Shown piece by piece: positions 5,949 to 7,153 of a DNA stretch of 7,153 nt. This stretch comes from UBA7805 sp036146215 (GTDB taxonomy: Bacteria; Planctomycetota; Planctomycetia; Pirellulales; UBA7805), in the NCBI GenBank assembly GCA_036146215.1, contig JAYYJN010000084.1, positions 1 to 7,153 on the forward strand, written 5' to 3'. The notes below the pieces were generated by a model. The model saw only the letters and a program-made list of their open reading frames with translations. It was not told where the DNA came from and did not search any database. The position numbers and the translations under genes were made by a program. Numbering within the stretch: position 1 is the stretch's first letter; each line of letters opens with the position of its first letter.

Positions 5949-6641
5949 TTAGCCACCCCAACGACGAATCAAGGTATGCTCGATTTCAAACTGATCGCAA
6001 ATACGCCCGACGATAAAATCGACCAAATCCTGAATCGTCTTCACTCCGTGATAAAAACCGGGAGCGGCCGGAAGCACCACCGCACCCGCCTCACAAATTC
6101 GCTTCATGCAATCCAACTGGAGCGAAGAAAGGGGGGTTTCACGCGGGACAAGAACTAATTTGCGTCGCTCCTTAAGGTGGACATGCGCAGCTCGATGGAT
6201 CAGATTCTCTGAAAGGGAATTTACGATTCCCGCCAGTGAACCGCTCGAGCAGGGGCAAATGATCATTCCCGAGGTAAGGAAGGACCCGCTGGCGATCGGT
6301 GCCATATAGTCTTCAAAGTGATGATAGTGAATTTTGCCGGGAGAGCCGACTTCGAAAGCCAGCACGTTACTGTCTTCGCTAGAAATTCCCGCAAACTGGC
6401 GCAACATACTCAGCTTACTGTCACCCGAATCGGCGCCGCCCAGCAAAAGATTGTCGGATTGAAAATTGTCCAGATCGACGGAAACGTCTAGCTCTTGCTC
6501 CAGAACCAAACGACCGGACTCAGAAATCGTGAGGTGCACATCGTAGCCGGCAGCCAATAACACTTCGAGCAAGCGAATCGCATAAATCGCTCCGCTCGCT
6601 CCGGTGATTGCCAGGATAATCGGTTTCTTGGTCATCGTCAT
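5949..6641 (-). CDS. ubiX: UbiX-type flavin prenyltransferase (menaquinone operon copy)
   Basis: UbiX prenylates FMN to make prenylated FMN, the cofactor of UbiD-type decarboxylases; in the futalosine route a UbiX/UbiD pair removes the carboxylate after prenylation. The 230-residue protein shows the flavoprotein fold motifs AITGASGAIYAIRLL (11-25), MAPIASGSF (113-121), IICPCSSGSLAGIVNSLSENLIHRA (127-151), LKERRKLVLVPRETPLS (156-172) and LPAAPGFYH (190-198). It is 30-40 residues longer than typical UbiX; the extra length lies at about 58-105, an acidic, serine-rich stretch. The first ATG overlaps the ubiE stop (ATGA), and a second in-frame ATG at 6633-6635 is possible. The actinobacterial counterpart has been named MqnM. 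The matching ubiD is not in the window. Identification is firm; its use in menaquinone synthesis is inferred from neighbours. Confidence 0.93.
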   Translation of the reverse strand: MTMTKKPIILAITGASGAIYAIRLLEVLLAAGYDVHLTISESGRLVLEQELDVSVDLDNFQSDNLLLGGADSGDSKLSMLRQFAGISSEDSNVLAFEVGSPGKIHYHHFEDYMAPIASGSFLTSGMIICPCSSGSLAGIVNSLSENLIHRAAHVHLKERRKLVLVPRETPLSSLQLDCMKRICEAGAVVLPAAPGFYHGVKTIQDLVDFIVGRICDQFEIEHTLIRRWGG

Positions 6642-7153
6642 TTTCGTCTTGCCAGATATAGGGTCGCGACACCAAAGGTCATTGGATGATAGCGGATATC
6701 GACCAGCCCCGCTAAACGCATCCGCTCGGCGAGCGCTTCACCTTGAGGAAATTCACCGACACTTGCAGGCAAATAATTGTAAGCGGACTGACGATTACGA
6801 GCCAGAAGCTGCCCTATCCAAGGTAGAACATGGCGAAAATAGGCCCCATAGAACATGGCAAACGGTTGCCACGTGGGTGATGAAAATTCAAGGACGACAA
6901 CTTGACCACCCGGTGCACAGACCCGTGCCATCTCAGAAAGACCGCGATCTGTATCGGCAATATTCCTCAGCCCGAACGCCACCGAGACAAGCTGAAAAGA
7001 ATCATCCGGAAACGGCAGTGCCTCTGCATCTGCTTCCACCCAGAGAATCGGTTGATTCGCAACGACTTTATGTGTGCCGCACACGAGCATTTCGTGACAG
7101 AAGTCGGCTCCGATCACCGGTATTTCTTTCGAAACATGCCGACGATAGGACAG
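6638..7153 (-). CDS. menG: Demethylmenaquinone methyltransferase, UbiE/MenG family, C-terminal part (cut by window edge)
   Basis: This SAM-dependent enzyme C-methylates demethylmenaquinone in the last step of menaquinone synthesis. The frame is open to the right edge, so 171 residues are seen of roughly 230-260. An in-frame GTG at 7115-7117 could be mistaken for the start, but the codons before it continue family-like sequence and the SAM-binding glycine motif must lie outside the window. Visible family blocks are GADFCHEML (partial residues 15-23), EADAEALPFPDDSF, VAFGLRNIAD, EMARVCAPGGQVVVLEFSSP, and the C-terminal YNYLPASVGEFPQGEAL followed by MTFGVATLYLARRK. The TGA overlaps the ubiX ATG by 4 bases, so the two are translationally coupled. 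UbiE (ubiquinone) and MenG share this fold; the mqnE operon context favours menaquinone. Confidence 0.93.
   Translation of the reverse strand: MSYRRHVSKEIPVIGADFCHEMLVCGTHKVVANQPILWVEADAEALPFPDDSFQLVSVAFGLRNIADTDRGLSEMARVCAPGGQVVVLEFSSPTWQPFAMFYGAYFRHVLPWIGQLLARNRQSAYNYLPASVGEFPQGEALAERMRLAGLVDIRYHPMTFGVATLYLARRK

Noticed and set aside
5805..6158. 117-codon plus-strand frame spanning the ubiA-ubiX spacer
   Set aside because: It runs antisense through the ends of two firm genes and its sequence has no recognisable motif; the spacer is better explained by the minus-strand operon.
6638..7117. Internal GTG as a true start making ubiE/menG complete at 159 residues
   Set aside because: The frame stays open to the right edge and the SAM-binding motif required by the family would be missing, so the gene is cut by the window rather than short.

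Overview
The window reads as a stretch of ordinary bacterial chromosome, almost completely coding, with nine recognisable genes in three transcription blocks. There are no RNA genes, mobile elements, CRISPR arrays or long repeats. Moderate G+C by eye, an acetyl-CoA carboxylase pair behind an Xaa-Pro peptidase, an AccB biotin site reading EAMKVFNEI, and a futalosine-type menaquinone cluster (ubiE-ubiX-ubiA-mqnE) together suggest a member of the Planctomycetota or a related PVC lineage. That placement is inference from gene content and remembered family sequences, not from a search.

Left block (1-1924, minus strand): an M24 Xaa-Pro peptidase gene, then accB (biotin carrier protein), then the first 101 codons of accC (biotin carboxylase), which runs off the left edge. 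Gaps of 20 and 6 bases indicate one transcript, supplying the carboxylase half of acetyl-CoA carboxylase for fatty-acid synthesis. A 163-base divergent spacer (1925-2087) carries a perfect 12-base palindrome and is the only plausible promoter region between this block and the next.

Middle block (2088-3766, plus strand): larB, a nickel-pincer-nucleotide cofactor synthase that works on nicotinic acid adenine dinucleotide, and nnrD, the ADP-dependent NAD(P)H-hydrate dehydratase. They overlap by ATGA and so are translationally coupled. Both handle nicotinate/nicotinamide dinucleotides.

Right block (3763-7153, minus strand): in transcription order, the 3' part of ubiE/menG (methyltransferase), ubiX (flavin prenyltransferase), ubiA/mqnP (polyprenyltransferase) and mqnE (aminodeoxyfutalosine synthase). 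Together they cover an early step of the futalosine menaquinone route (MqnE) and the late steps: prenylation, cofactor supply for decarboxylation, and final methylation. The UbiD-type decarboxylase and the other mqn genes are not in the window. Two short spacers in this block each hold a tiny ORF, one of them cysteine-rich. The nnrD and mqnE genes converge and share a palindromic CTAG as both stop codons, leaving no intergenic room for a terminator.

No undescribed system stands out. The observations most worth checking are the larB-nnrD coupling, the small ORFs in the menaquinone operon, the enlarged UbiX, the shared stop and the divergent palindrome.
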